From: Gaiellasilicea sp963761905
GTDB lineage: Bacteria > Actinomycetota > Thermoleophilia > Gaiellales > Gaiellaceae
Direction: 5' to 3'
DNA: 64,000 bases
NCBI GenBank assembly: GCA_963761905.1
Contig: CAVXIQ010000001.1
Location: 186,001-250,000 of the forward strand
Made by a program: the position numbers and the translations under genes. Positions 17,383-26,360 of the stretch are shown here, piece by piece (the stretch's first letter is position 1; each line of letters starts with the position of its first letter). Under the pieces are notes generated by a model. The model did no database searches and was not told the origin of the DNA. It saw nothing but the letters and a program-made list of their open reading frames with translations.

Positions 17383-17814
17383 GTGAAGACATACAGCGCA
17401 AAACCGGGCGAAGTCGCACGCGACTGGTACGTCGTCGACGCCGAGGGGAAGACCCTCGGGCGGCTCGCGACCCAGATCGCCGACACGCTGCGCGGCAAGA
17501 ACAAGCCGGCGTACACCCCGCACGTGGACACCGGCGACTTCGTCGTCGTCGTCAACGCGGAGAAGATCGCGGTGACCGGGCAGAAGCTCGATCAGAAGCT
17601 CTACCACCGCCACTCCGGGTATCCCGGCGGCCTCCGGACGAGAACGCTGCGCGTCCAGCTCGAGCGCCGACCGACGGAGGTGCTGCGCAAGGCGGTCAAG
17701 GGGATGCTCCCGCGCAACCGGCTCGCCCGCCAGCAGATCACCAAGTTGAAGATCTACGCCGGCCCGTCGCATCCGCACGAGGCCCAGGCGCCCAAGCCCT
17801 TGAAGGAGAACTAG
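17383..17814 (+). CDS. rplM: Ribosomal protein L13 (uL13)
   Basis: 143 aa large-subunit protein. Contains WYVVDAEGKTLGRLATQIAD, the L13 signature VKGMLPRNRLARQQ and the end YAGPSHPHEAQ. GTG start. The TAG stop shares its G with the rpsI GTG start, so the two are translationally coupled as in nearly all bacteria. Confidence 0.97.
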   Translation: MKTYSAKPGEVARDWYVVDAEGKTLGRLATQIADTLRGKNKPAYTPHVDTGDFVVVVNAEKIAVTGQKLDQKLYHRHSGYPGGLRTRTLRVQLERRPTEVLRKAVKGMLPRNRLARQQITKLKIYAGPSHPHEAQAPKPLKEN

Positions 17815-18371
17815 TGGCCCCCGAAGTAGACGAGCAGCAGGATCCGGTTCAGGAAGCAGCGGCCGAGACGGTTCCGGTCGAGCCGCAGACCGAGTCGGCC
17901 CCGGAAGAGCCGACCGAGTCCGAGTCGACGCCGGTCGAGCCGACGCAGACCGAAGCGGCCGCCCCGCGGCGCGCTCCGCTCGGAAACGCCCAGTACATGG
18001 GCACCGGGAAGCGGAAGACGTCGGTCGCCCGCGTGATCCTGCGCCCGGGCGACGGAACGACCTGGTTCAACGGCCGGACGATCGAGGACTACTTCCCGCG
18101 GCTCACCCACCGTGCGGCCGCCTTGGCGCCGCTAAAGGTCGCAGGGCTCGAGGGCACCTACGACATCCGCGTTCGCGTCCATGGCGGCGGGCCCACCGGT
18201 CAGGCCGGAGCGGTTCGCCACGGAATCGCCCGCGCGCTCGTCGAGGCCGACCCGGAGCTGCGGATCCCGCTCAAGCGCGAGGGCTTTCTGACGCGCGACG
18301 CGCGCCAGGTCGAGCGCAAGAAGGCCGGGCTGCACAAGGCGCGCAAGGCGCCCCAGTTCTCCAAGCGGTAG
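17814..18371 (+). CDS. rpsI: Ribosomal protein S9 (uS9) with acidic N-terminal extension
   Basis: 185 aa. The S9 core starts near residue 60 (YMGTGKRKTSVARVILRPGD) and ends with the universal KAPQFSKR tail that reaches the P-site tRNA. The first ~58 residues are rich in Glu, Pro and Thr (for example EQQDPVQEAAAETVPVEPQ) and are an added tail; shorter acidic extensions occur in other actinobacterial S9 proteins. GTG start overlaps the rplM stop. Confidence 0.96.
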   Translation: MAPEVDEQQDPVQEAAAETVPVEPQTESAPEEPTESESTPVEPTQTEAAAPRRAPLGNAQYMGTGKRKTSVARVILRPGDGTTWFNGRTIEDYFPRLTHRAAALAPLKVAGLEGTYDIRVRVHGGGPTGQAGAVRHGIARALVEADPELRIPLKREGFLTRDARQVERKKAGLHKARKAPQFSKR

Positions 18372-18381
18372 CTCCTCGTTT

Positions 18382-19647
18382 TTGGCGGATCGCCGCTTCT
18401 TCGGCACGGACGGGGTTCGCGGGGTCGTCGGGGAGGATCTGACCGTCGAGCTCGTCGAGCGGCTCGGCAAGGCTTCGGCGCTCTGGAGCGGCCGGGGCCG
18501 CGTCTTCGTCGGTCGCGACACGCGGGCGTCGGGGCCGGAGCTGGAAGAGGCGTTTGCCCGAGGCGTCGTGGCCGCCGGCGGGAATGCGGTACTGGCCGGC
18601 GTGCTGCCCACTCCGGCGGTGGCGCTGCTCGCGCTCGATCTCGGCGTCGTGATCACCGCCTCGCACAACCCTCCGGAGTACAACGGCGTCAAGTTCTTCG
18701 ACGGCGACGGCCACAAGCTCACCGACAGCTCGGAGGCGGAGATCGAGGCGCTGCTCGACGCTCCGGAGCCCGGCGGCGGCACGATCGACCGCGTCGACGT
18801 CGCCACCGACAGCTATCTCGAGCACGTGATCGAGCGCTTCGGCTCCGATCTCGGCGGGCTCAGAGTCGTGGTCGACTGCGCAAACGGCGCCTACTCGGGG
18901 ATCGCCCCCGAGGCGTTCGCCGCGCTCGGGGCCGAGGTGACCACGATCGGCGCCGATCCCGACGGGACGAACATCAACACAGGCTGCGGCGCGACCGACC
19001 TCGCCGCCCTGAGCCGGGCGGTCGTGGACTCCGGATTCGACCTCGGAATCGCGTTCGACGGCGACGGCGACCGGATGCTCGCGGTCGACGCGGCGGGCGC
19101 GGTCGTGGACGGGGATCAGATCCTCGCCGTCCTCGCGCCTCACCTGGGGGTCGACCTCGTCGCCGTGACCGTGATGACGAATCTGGGCTTCCACAGGCTG
19201 ATGGAGGAGCAGGGGATTCGCGTCCTGACGACGGACGTGGGCGATCGGTACGTGCTCGAAGCGCTCCGGCGGGAGGGAGGCGTGCTCGGCGGCGAGCAAT
19301 CGGGTCACGTCATCTACCTGCGCGATCACGTCACGGGCGACGGACTCGCGGCGGCGCTGCTTCTCTGCGACGCGATCCGGGGGCGCACGCTTGCCGAGGC
19401 GGCGGCCAAGATGCCCCGCTACGCGCAGGCGAAGGAGAACGTTCGCGTCTCGGGCGGCACCGTTCCCTCGGCTGCGTTCGCCGAGGCGAACCGCCTGAAC
19501 GAGGAGCTGGCCGGCCGGGCTCGGGTGCTCGTCCGCGCCTCCGGAACGGAGCCCCTCGTGCGCGTTCTGGGCGAGGCCGAAACGGACGAGGAAGCGCGTG
19601 ATCTCTGTGCTAGGATCGCCCAGCTCGTTCGGAGGGAGCTCGGCTAG
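18382..19647 (+). CDS. glmM: Phosphoglucosamine mutase
   Basis: Converts glucosamine 6-phosphate to glucosamine 1-phosphate for UDP-GlcNAc synthesis. 421 aa, slightly short of the usual 445. FFGTDGVRGVVGEDLTVEL at the start, the phosphoserine loop VITASHNPPEYNGVKFFD, the Mg-binding IAFDGDGDRMLAVD, the sugar loop GGEQSGHVI, and VRASGTEPLVRVLGEA in the phosphate-binding domain. TTG start. Lies between rpsI and glmS as in many actinobacteria. Confidence 0.96.
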   Translation: MADRRFFGTDGVRGVVGEDLTVELVERLGKASALWSGRGRVFVGRDTRASGPELEEAFARGVVAAGGNAVLAGVLPTPAVALLALDLGVVITASHNPPEYNGVKFFDGDGHKLTDSSEAEIEALLDAPEPGGGTIDRVDVATDSYLEHVIERFGSDLGGLRVVVDCANGAYSGIAPEAFAALGAEVTTIGADPDGTNINTGCGATDLAALSRAVVDSGFDLGIAFDGDGDRMLAVDAAGAVVDGDQILAVLAPHLGVDLVAVTVMTNLGFHRLMEEQGIRVLTTDVGDRYVLEALRREGGVLGGEQSGHVIYLRDHVTGDGLAAALLLCDAIRGRTLAEAAAKMPRYAQAKENVRVSGGTVPSAAFAEANRLNEELAGRARVLVRASGTEPLVRVLGEAETDEEARDLCARIAQLVRRELG

Positions 19648-19786
19648 TTCGCGACGCTGCGAACGAATCGCCGGGCTCTACTGCGTTCTAGCCGCCGTTT
19701 CGCAGGGACAGGAGCGTGTTTCAGGAGGCCACGGGCCGTCGGGCCGGCGTGGCGCTTCACCCGGAGGGGACGAAAGGAGCTTCAGG

Positions 19787-21616
19787 GTGTGCGGAATCAT
19801 CGGATACGTCGGACCGAGAGAGTGCAAGTCGCTGCTCCTCCAGGGCCTCGAGCGCCTCGAGTATCGGGGCTATGACTCGGCCGGGATCGCGCTGCGCGAG
19901 GAGGACGGACTCGACTACGTCCGCGCGATCGGCAATCTCCAGAACCTGAAGACGGCCGCCGGCCCGAACGGCTCGTCCTCGAATCACGGGCTCGGCCACA
20001 CGCGCTGGGCGACGCACGGCGCCGTCACCGAGGCCAATGCGCACCCGCTGACGGGCTGTGACGACGGCAAGCTCTCGATCGTCCTGAACGGGATCGTGGA
20101 GAACTACCGCGAGCTGACCCGCGGCCTCAAGGACGAAGGCCACGAGTTCTCGTCCGAGACGGACGCAGAGACCGTCTCCCACCTGATCGAGCGCCATTAC
20201 GAGGGCGACCTCGTGGAAGCCGTCCGGAAGGCCTTCAACGAGCTCGAAGGGCACTTCTCCTTCGTCGCGATCCACCACGACCATCCCGACCTTCTCGTCG
20301 GAGCGCGGTACCAGACGCCGCTCGTCGTCGGGGTCGGCGAGGGCGAGATGTTCCTCGCGTCGAACGCCGTCGCGTTCCTGCGCGAGACGCGCACCGTCCA
20401 GTTCCCCGACGACGGCGACGTCGTCGTGCTCACGCCCGACGGCGCTCGCTACCTGCGCGCCGCCGACGGTGCTCCGGCGGAGCACAAGCTCGTCGAGCTC
20501 GACTGGGACGACGAGGGCGCCGAGAAGGGTGGCTACGAGACGTTCATGCTCAAGGAGATCTACGAGCAGCCCGAGGCGGTTGCCGAGACGATCGGCGACC
20601 GCGTCCGCCACGGCAAGCTCGAGCTCGAAGGCCTCGGCCTCTCGGACGAGGAGCTGCGCAACCTGCGCCGGATCGTCCTGCTTGCCTGCGGCACCGCCTA
20701 CCACTCGTGCGTCGTCGCCCGGTACGTGCTCGAGGAGTGGGCGCGACTGCCGGTCGAGCCCGACATCGCCTCGGAGTGGATCTACCGAAATCCGGTGATC
20801 GGCCCGGACACGCTCGTGATCGGCGTCTCCCAGTCGGGCGAGACGCGCGACACGATCGAGGCGATGAAGCTCGCGAAGAAGAAGGGCGCCCACACGCTCG
20901 CGATCACGAACATGATGGGCTCGCAGATCACGCGCGAGGTGGAGTCGGTGCTCTACACGCGCTGCGGGCTCGAGGTCAGCGTCGCCGCCTCGAAGACGTT
21001 CACGGCGCAGATCGCGCTCTTCTACCTCGTGGCGCTAAAGATGGCCCAGGTGCGGGGAACGATGGATCCGGGCGAGCTCGGCTTCATCCTCGACCAGGTC
21101 TACGAGCTGCCCTCGAAGATGGAGCAGTTCCTCGACGGCGACCATCCGGTCGAGGAGATCGCCCAGCGCTTCTACGACAAGCCGTTCTTCCTCTACCTGG
21201 GGCGCCACATCGGCCTGCCGGTGGCGCTCGAGGGCGCGCTCAAGCTGAAGGAGATCTCCTACATCCCCACCGAGGCGTACTCGGCGGGTGAGATGAAGCA
21301 CGGCCCGATCGCGCTCCTCGACTCGGACACCCCCGTTGTCGTCGTCGCGACCGACATCCACGTCTACGACAAGATCGTCTCGAACATCCAGGAGACGCGC
21401 GCCCGCGGCGCGCACGTGATCGCGATCGCGACCGACGGCAACGAGGACATCCAGCACCACGCCGACGACGTGATCTACGTGCCGAAGACGCCGAACTTCC
21501 TCCAGGCGGCGCTGGCCGTCCTGCCGTTGCAGCTCCTCGCCTACAGGATCGCGCGCCTGCGCGGGCTGAACGTCGACCAGCCGCGCAACCTCGCGAAGAC
21601 CGTCACCGTCGAGTAG
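19787..21616 (+). CDS. glmS: Glutamine-fructose-6-phosphate aminotransferase
   Basis: Makes glucosamine 6-phosphate, the first step to UDP-GlcNAc. 609 aa. After removal of Met the nucleophile Cys is residue 1 (CGIIGYVGPRECKSLLLQGL); the glutaminase domain is followed by two SIS domains (LACGTAYHSCVVARYVLEEW, SQSGETRDTIEAMKLAKKKG, PTEAYSAGEMKHGPIALLD) and the C-terminal PRNLAKTVTVE. GTG 19787 has AAGGAG 8 nt upstream. The 139-nt upstream gap shows no glmS ribozyme core that I recognise, only a plausible leader. Confidence 0.97.
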   Translation: MCGIIGYVGPRECKSLLLQGLERLEYRGYDSAGIALREEDGLDYVRAIGNLQNLKTAAGPNGSSSNHGLGHTRWATHGAVTEANAHPLTGCDDGKLSIVLNGIVENYRELTRGLKDEGHEFSSETDAETVSHLIERHYEGDLVEAVRKAFNELEGHFSFVAIHHDHPDLLVGARYQTPLVVGVGEGEMFLASNAVAFLRETRTVQFPDDGDVVVLTPDGARYLRAADGAPAEHKLVELDWDDEGAEKGGYETFMLKEIYEQPEAVAETIGDRVRHGKLELEGLGLSDEELRNLRRIVLLACGTAYHSCVVARYVLEEWARLPVEPDIASEWIYRNPVIGPDTLVIGVSQSGETRDTIEAMKLAKKKGAHTLAITNMMGSQITREVESVLYTRCGLEVSVAASKTFTAQIALFYLVALKMAQVRGTMDPGELGFILDQVYELPSKMEQFLDGDHPVEEIAQRFYDKPFFLYLGRHIGLPVALEGALKLKEISYIPTEAYSAGEMKHGPIALLDSDTPVVVVATDIHVYDKIVSNIQETRARGAHVIAIATDGNEDIQHHADDVIYVPKTPNFLQAALAVLPLQLLAYRIARLRGLNVDQPRNLAKTVTVE

Positions 21617-21738
21617 CGCGCGCGGTTTCGACGCCGCCCTACCCGAAACGTGCGTTCATCCTTAACCTGCACTTAGGCCGTTCCTGCTGAAATGCGGGCT
21701 ACCGCCCGCAGCCTTCCCCGAGCAAAGGAGCCCACCTG
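21617..21738 (+). promoter_or_regulatory. Leader region of the MoxR operon
   Basis: 122 nt without a gene. It is less GC-rich around ttcatccttaacctgcactt, the likely promoter region, then shows a short GCGGGC/GCCCGC hairpin (near 21695-21710), and ends with AAAGGAG 8 nt before the moxR ATG. The exact -35/-10 pair is uncertain. Confidence 0.4.
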
Positions 21739-22779
21739 ATGGCGACCCCCGACGAGCCCAGCTCCGATCAGGCCAGCGCGGAGGAGCCCAACGCCCAAGA
21801 GTCGAGGGAGCTGCTGGAGACGGCGCTCTTCGAGATCAAGCGGGTCATCGCCGGGCAGGACGCCATGCTCGAGCGCGTCCTCGTCTGTCTGCTCGCCGGC
21901 GGCCACCTCCTGATCGAGGGCGTGCCGGGGCTCGCGAAGACGCTGACGATCAAGACGACCGCGCAGGTGCTCGGCGGCTCGTTCCAGCGGATCCAGTTCA
22001 CGCCCGACCTCGTCCCGTCGGATCTCGTCGGCACGCGGATGTACCGGCCGGGCGCCGGGACGTTCGAGACCGAGCTCGGGCCGGTCTTCTGCAATTTCCT
22101 GCTCGCCGACGAGATCAACCGCGCTCCCGCGAAGGTGCAGTCGGCGCTGCTCGAGGTGATGCAGGAGCACCAGGTGACGATCGGCTCGAGCACGCATCCG
22201 GTGCCCGATCCCTTCCTCGTGATGGCCACGCAGAACCCGATCGAGTCGGAGGGCACGTACCCGCTGCCCGAGGCGCAGATCGACCGCTTCATGCTCAAGA
22301 TCCTCGTCGGCTACCCGGAGCACGACGAGGAGCTGACGATCGTCCAGCGCTCGCTCGGCGGGCCGCCCGAGCTCCGTCGTGTCGTCGAGCTCGAGCAGCT
22401 GCGGGCGCTGCAGGCCGCGGTCGCCGACGTCTACGTCGACCCGGGAATCATCAGCTACACGGTCGATCTCGCGACGGCGACGCGCAACCCGGCGGCCCAC
22501 GGCCTCGGCGAGCTCGCGCCACTCGTCGCCTTCGGCGCCAGCCCTCGCGGGCCGATCAGCCTCGTCCAGTCCAGTCGCGCGCTCGCCTTCCTCCGCGGCC
22601 GCGACTACGTGGTGCTCGGAGATGTCGCCACGCTTGCCAAGGACGCGCTCCGACACCGGCTCGTCCTCAGCTATCAGGCACTCGCGGAGGAGGTCGACGC
22701 CGACTCGATCCTCGATCGCGTGCTCGCGGCGGTCGCGAAGCCCGAGCTCGAGTTGCGGCGGGCGGAGACCGCAGCGTGA
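21739..22779 (+). CDS. MoxR-type AAA+ ATPase
   Basis: 346 aa chaperone-like ATPase that usually works with the VWA proteins encoded beside it. Walker A GVPGLAKT near residue 60, Walker B LLADEINRAPAKVQSALLEV, sensor 1 MATQNPIESEGTYPLPEAQ and the sensor 2 region GASPRGPISL. ATG with a strong AAAGGAG. First gene of a run of eight tightly packed genes ending in fdhD-mobA. Confidence 0.93.
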   Translation: MATPDEPSSDQASAEEPNAQESRELLETALFEIKRVIAGQDAMLERVLVCLLAGGHLLIEGVPGLAKTLTIKTTAQVLGGSFQRIQFTPDLVPSDLVGTRMYRPGAGTFETELGPVFCNFLLADEINRAPAKVQSALLEVMQEHQVTIGSSTHPVPDPFLVMATQNPIESEGTYPLPEAQIDRFMLKILVGYPEHDEELTIVQRSLGGPPELRRVVELEQLRALQAAVADVYVDPGIISYTVDLATATRNPAAHGLGELAPLVAFGASPRGPISLVQSSRALAFLRGRDYVVLGDVATLAKDALRHRLVLSYQALAEEVDADSILDRVLAAVAKPELELRRAETAA

Positions 22780-23708
22780 GCGTGGGCGGCCCGGGGGCGG
22801 TTGCGCGATCCCCGGCGCAGCCCGGTCCAGGGCCGCTTTCCGAGCCGCTCCTCCGTGCGCTCGACCTGACGGTGCGGCGCCGCGTCGAGGGAATGCTCGC
22901 GGGCGACCACCGCTCGTCGCTCCTCGGCGCGGGTAGCGAGCTCGCGCAGGTTCGGCCGTACATCCCCGGCGACGACGTGCGCCGGATCGAATGGAACGTG
23001 ACGGCGAGGACGGGCGAGACCCACGTCCGGGTCGACCTCGCCGAGCGCGTCCTCGTCACCTGGCTGGCGCTCGACGTCTCGCCCTCGATGGCGTTCGGCA
23101 CGGCGGACCGGCGCAAGGCCGACGTCGCTGAGGGCGTCGCGCTCGCCCTCGGCCATCTCGCCAGCCGGCGCGGCAACCGGCTCGGGCTGCTCGCCTTCGG
23201 CGACGGGAAGCCGCGCGTCTTTCCGCCGCGGCAGGGGCGCGCCGGGATGCTCGGCGTCCTGCTCGAGCTGCGGCGCGAAGCCGCCGCGGAGGGCGGCGGC
23301 GCGACCTCGCTCGGCGAGGCGCTCGGCCTCGTCTCGCGGCTCGCGCGCCAGCGTTCCCTCGTGATCGTCGCCTCCGACTTCCGCGGGCCGCGCGACTGGC
23401 GCCCGCCGCTCCTGCGGCTCGCCGGCGGGCACGACGTGCTCGCGATCGAGCTGCGCGATCCGCGGGAGGAGACGCTCCCGAACGTCGGCGAGCTCCGGCT
23501 CGTCGATCCCGAGACCGGCCGCCACCTTCGCGTCGATACGGCCAACCGCCGCCTCCGGGAGCGGTTCGCCGCCGCCGCCGCGGCCGAGCGCGAGGAGGTC
23601 GCCCGGGAGCTGCGCTCGCTCGCCGTCGCCCACGTCGTCCTCTCGACGGAAGGCGACTGGTTGCGCCCGCTCGCCGGCTACCTGCGCCTCCGCGGAGCGG
23701 CGCGTTGA
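22776..23708 (+). CDS. DUF58 domain protein
   Basis: 310 aa. The DUF58 signature region is RPYIPGDDVRRIEWNVTART near residues 67-86, followed by a VWA-like fold starting LALDVSPSMAFG with a partial MIDAS. DUF58 proteins nearly always accompany MoxR ATPases, as here (GTG overlaps the moxR stop). No transmembrane segment is evident. The substrate of the MoxR/DUF58 pair is unknown. Confidence 0.9.
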   Translation: MSVGGPGAVARSPAQPGPGPLSEPLLRALDLTVRRRVEGMLAGDHRSSLLGAGSELAQVRPYIPGDDVRRIEWNVTARTGETHVRVDLAERVLVTWLALDVSPSMAFGTADRRKADVAEGVALALGHLASRRGNRLGLLAFGDGKPRVFPPRQGRAGMLGVLLELRREAAAEGGGATSLGEALGLVSRLARQRSLVIVASDFRGPRDWRPPLLRLAGGHDVLAIELRDPREETLPNVGELRLVDPETGRHLRVDTANRRLRERFAAAAAAEREEVARELRSLAVAHVVLSTEGDWLRPLAGYLRLRGAAR

Positions 23709-24667
23709 GCTTCGCCACACCGCTCGCGCTGCTGGCGCTCCTGCTCGTTCCGCTCGCCCTCGGCGGCTACCTGCTGCTCGAGCGACGGCGACGCGCCAGA
23801 GCGGCCGCGTTCGCGAATCCGGCTCTCGTCCCGAACCTCGTCGGGCGAAGGCCGGGGCGGCTGCGCCATCTCGCGCCCGTTCTGGCATTGGCCGCGCTCG
23901 CGCTGATCGCGACCGGACTCGCCCGTCCGCACGCCACCGTCTCGGTTCCCCGTGAGGAGGCGACGGTCGTGCTGGCGCTCGACGTCTCGCGCTCGATGGT
24001 CGCCACCGACGTCAAGCCGACGAGGCTCGCCGCCGCCCAGGACGCGGTTCGCGCGTTCCTGGCCAAGCTCCCGGAGGGCTATCGCGTCTCGATCGTCTCC
24101 TTCGCCCAGGCGGCGTACGTCGTGCTGCCGCCCACCGCCGACCGCGAGCTGGCCGAGCGCGCGCTCGCCAATCTGCGCCCCGGTGACGGCACCGCGCTCG
24201 GCGGGGGGATCGCGCGCGCCGTGCAAGTGGCCGAGCGGGTGCGCGGCGCCGACGGGGAGCGGCCGCCGGCGGCGATCGTGCTGCTCTCGGACGGGGCGCA
24301 GACGATCGGCGAGCAGACGCCTGTGTCGGCGGCGCGGCGAGCCCGGGCGCTCCGGATCCCGATCTCGACCGTGGCGCTCGGAACCGCGAACGGCGTCGTC
24401 GAGGTGCGAAACCCCGACGGGTTCGTCGAGCGCGTGACGGTGCCGCCGGATCCGCGCACCCTCCGGCGGGTCGCCGCACTGACTCGCGCTCGCTTCTACG
24501 AGGCGCCGGACGGAGAGCGGCTCCGCACCGTCTACGAGGAGCTCGGCTCGCGCGTGGGCCGCGAGGACGAGGAGCGCGAGATCACGGCCGTCTTCGCCGC
24601 AGCCGGAGCGTTGCTCTTCCTCGGCGCCGGAGCGGCGTCAGCCTTCCTCTTCGGGCGGCTTCCGTGA
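23705..24667 (+). CDS. VWA domain membrane protein (BatA-like)
   Basis: 320 aa with an N-terminal pair of hydrophobic helices (LALLALLLVPLALGGYLLL; APVLALAALALIATGLA), a VWA domain with MIDAS VVLALDVSRSMVATD and the conserved Thr/Asp sites GDGTALGGG and LLSDGAQT, and a C-terminal helix. This is the BatA arrangement of Bacteroides-type aerotolerance operons. Start overlaps the DUF58 stop. It is a paralogue of the gene at 25380. Confidence 0.9.
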   Translation: MSFATPLALLALLLVPLALGGYLLLERRRRARAAAFANPALVPNLVGRRPGRLRHLAPVLALAALALIATGLARPHATVSVPREEATVVLALDVSRSMVATDVKPTRLAAAQDAVRAFLAKLPEGYRVSIVSFAQAAYVVLPPTADRELAERALANLRPGDGTALGGGIARAVQVAERVRGADGERPPAAIVLLSDGAQTIGEQTPVSAARRARALRIPISTVALGTANGVVEVRNPDGFVERVTVPPDPRTLRRVAALTRARFYEAPDGERLRTVYEELGSRVGREDEEREITAVFAAAGALLFLGAGAASAFLFGRLP

Positions 24668-25383
24668 AGCGGCTCGTCCTGGCTGCGCTCGTGGCGGCCG
24701 CGCTCGGCAGTGGCGCCGGCGCGCCGGAGGCCAGCGCGGGCACCGAGTGCGAGGGACTGCCGGAGTGCATCCGCGTCGTCGGGCCGTGGGTCGACGTGCA
24801 GCCCGGCCCCGCGCCGACCTACTTCCGAGTCCGCTGTCCTGGCCAGGGACAGACGATCGGCGGGCTCGACGCCGATCGGCCGCGCGGTCGCGACGGGGTC
24901 GAGCTCAGCTTCCTCGGGGCGCTCGGCGGCCCGATCGGGCCGGGGATCACGACCGGCCGTGAGGTCTTCTTCGTCGCGCTTGCGACGGTGCCGAGACACG
25001 TCACCTTTCGGCCGCTCCTCGGCTGCATCCCGGCCACCGGCGGCGGCGGTCGCTCGCGGACCTCGTACGAGCCGACGCGGACGCTTTCGGCCGTCGCCCG
25101 GCCCGCGGCCACCGGCCCGAGGCTCACGCGCCGCGTCAAGTCGGTGCGGCTCCTCGACGACGACCGTCAGTCGATCTCCCACCGCTGCCGGCCGGCCGAG
25201 CGGCTGCTCTCCTACTCGACCGCGATCGCCTTCCGCACTCGCACCGCGCCCTCGACGGCGCGGCTCGCCTCCGTGAGCGCGAGCGCCCGGCGCGTCGGAG
25301 ATCGCGTCGTCGCGACCGTGCGTGGCCGGCCGCCGGCAGGCGTCCGGGTCGAGCTCCAGATCCACGCGGTGTGCGTTCGATGA
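24664..25383 (+). CDS. Secreted protein of unknown function
   Basis: 239 aa with a signal peptide (LVLAALVAAALGSGAGAPEASA) and a mature part carrying five or six Cys, including ECEGLPECIRVVG, VRCPGQG and LLGCIPATGGGG, which may form disulfides outside the cell. I recognise no family. It is overlapped at both ends by 4 bases by the two VWA genes, so it is probably part of their complex or its client. GTG start. Confidence 0.7.
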   Translation: MKRLVLAALVAAALGSGAGAPEASAGTECEGLPECIRVVGPWVDVQPGPAPTYFRVRCPGQGQTIGGLDADRPRGRDGVELSFLGALGGPIGPGITTGREVFFVALATVPRHVTFRPLLGCIPATGGGGRSRTSYEPTRTLSAVARPAATGPRLTRRVKSVRLLDDDRQSISHRCRPAERLLSYSTAIAFRTRTAPSTARLASVSASARRVGDRVVATVRGRPPAGVRVELQIHAVCVR

Positions 25384-26360
25384 GCTTCGGCTCCCCGCTG
25401 TTGCTCCTGACGCTGCTCGCGCTGCCGCTGATCGTGCTCGGCTACGTGTGGCTCCGCCGCCGGCCGGCGCGGTATGCGGTGCGGTACACGAATCTCGACG
25501 TTCTGGCCGATGTCGCCGCCTCGAATCGCTCCTGGCGCCGTCATGCCGGGCTCGCGCTCTTCCTGCTCGCGCTCGCGGCGCTGCTCGTCGGCTTCGCGCG
25601 GCCCTCGATGACGCGGCTCGCCGACCGGGAGGAGGCGACCGTCGTCCTCGTCGTCGACGTCTCCGGCTCGATGCAGGCGAAGGACGTGGCGCCGACCCGG
25701 CTCGAGGCGGCGCAGGACGTGATGCGCCAGTTCATCGACAAGCTGCCGCCGCGCTTCCAGGTCGGTCTCGTCGCGTTCTCGGAGCAGGCCGAGGTGGTGG
25801 CGCCGGCGACGGACGACCACGATTTCGTGATCGACTCGATCTCGTATCTCTATCCGCAGCGGGGCACGAACATCGGCGACGCGATCGCCCGCGCCGTGCA
25901 GGTCGTGCGTGCCGCGCCGGTGACTCCGGCGGAGCCCGGCGCGAAGAAGGAAAAGCTGGCGCCCGCGGCGATCCTGCTGCTTTCGGATGGGTCGCAGACC
26001 GTCGGCCTGCTCAGCCCGCTCCAGGGCGCGCAGCGGGCGAAGTCGTTCAAGATCCCGGTCTACACGGTCGCGCTCGGCACGCCGGAGGGGATAATCGAGC
26101 TGAATCGGTTCGGCGTGAATCGGGTGATTCCGGTGCCGCCCGACGCGGCCACCTTGCGCCAGATCGCCGCGACCACGGGCGGGAAGGCATACGAGGCGAA
26201 GAGTGTCGCGGGGCTGAACGAGGCCTACGAGAAGCTGGGCTCGCTCGTCAGCAAGGTCGAGCGCGACGAGGAGGTGACGGTCGCATTCCTCGCCGCGGGG
26301 CTCGTCCTGCTGCTCGCGGCGGCGGCGGTGGGCGCGCTGACGTTCCCGAGGCTGCCGTGA
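25380..26360 (+). CDS. VWA domain membrane protein (BatA-like), second copy
   Basis: 326 aa, same layout as the protein at 23705: N-terminal helices (LLLLTLLALPLIVLGYVWL; HAGLALFLLALAALLVGFA), VWA domain with MIDAS VVLVVDVSGSMQAKD, the RGTNIGDAI and LLSDGSQT sites, and a C-terminal helix (AFLAAGLVLLLAAAAVGAL). ATG 25380 is chosen for its ATGA overlap with the preceding stop. The tandem VWA pair fits heteromeric partners of the MoxR ATPase. Confidence 0.9.
   Translation: MSFGSPLLLLTLLALPLIVLGYVWLRRRPARYAVRYTNLDVLADVAASNRSWRRHAGLALFLLALAALLVGFARPSMTRLADREEATVVLVVDVSGSMQAKDVAPTRLEAAQDVMRQFIDKLPPRFQVGLVAFSEQAEVVAPATDDHDFVIDSISYLYPQRGTNIGDAIARAVQVVRAAPVTPAEPGAKKEKLAPAAILLLSDGSQTVGLLSPLQGAQRAKSFKIPVYTVALGTPEGIIELNRFGVNRVIPVPPDAATLRQIAATTGGKAYEAKSVAGLNEAYEKLGSLVSKVERDEEVTVAFLAAGLVLLLAAAAVGALTFPRLP

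Noticed and set aside
19648..19786. glmS ribozyme upstream of glmS
   Set aside because: No recognisable ribozyme core, and the strong ribosome binding site fits an ordinary leader; these ribozymes are mainly known in Firmicutes.
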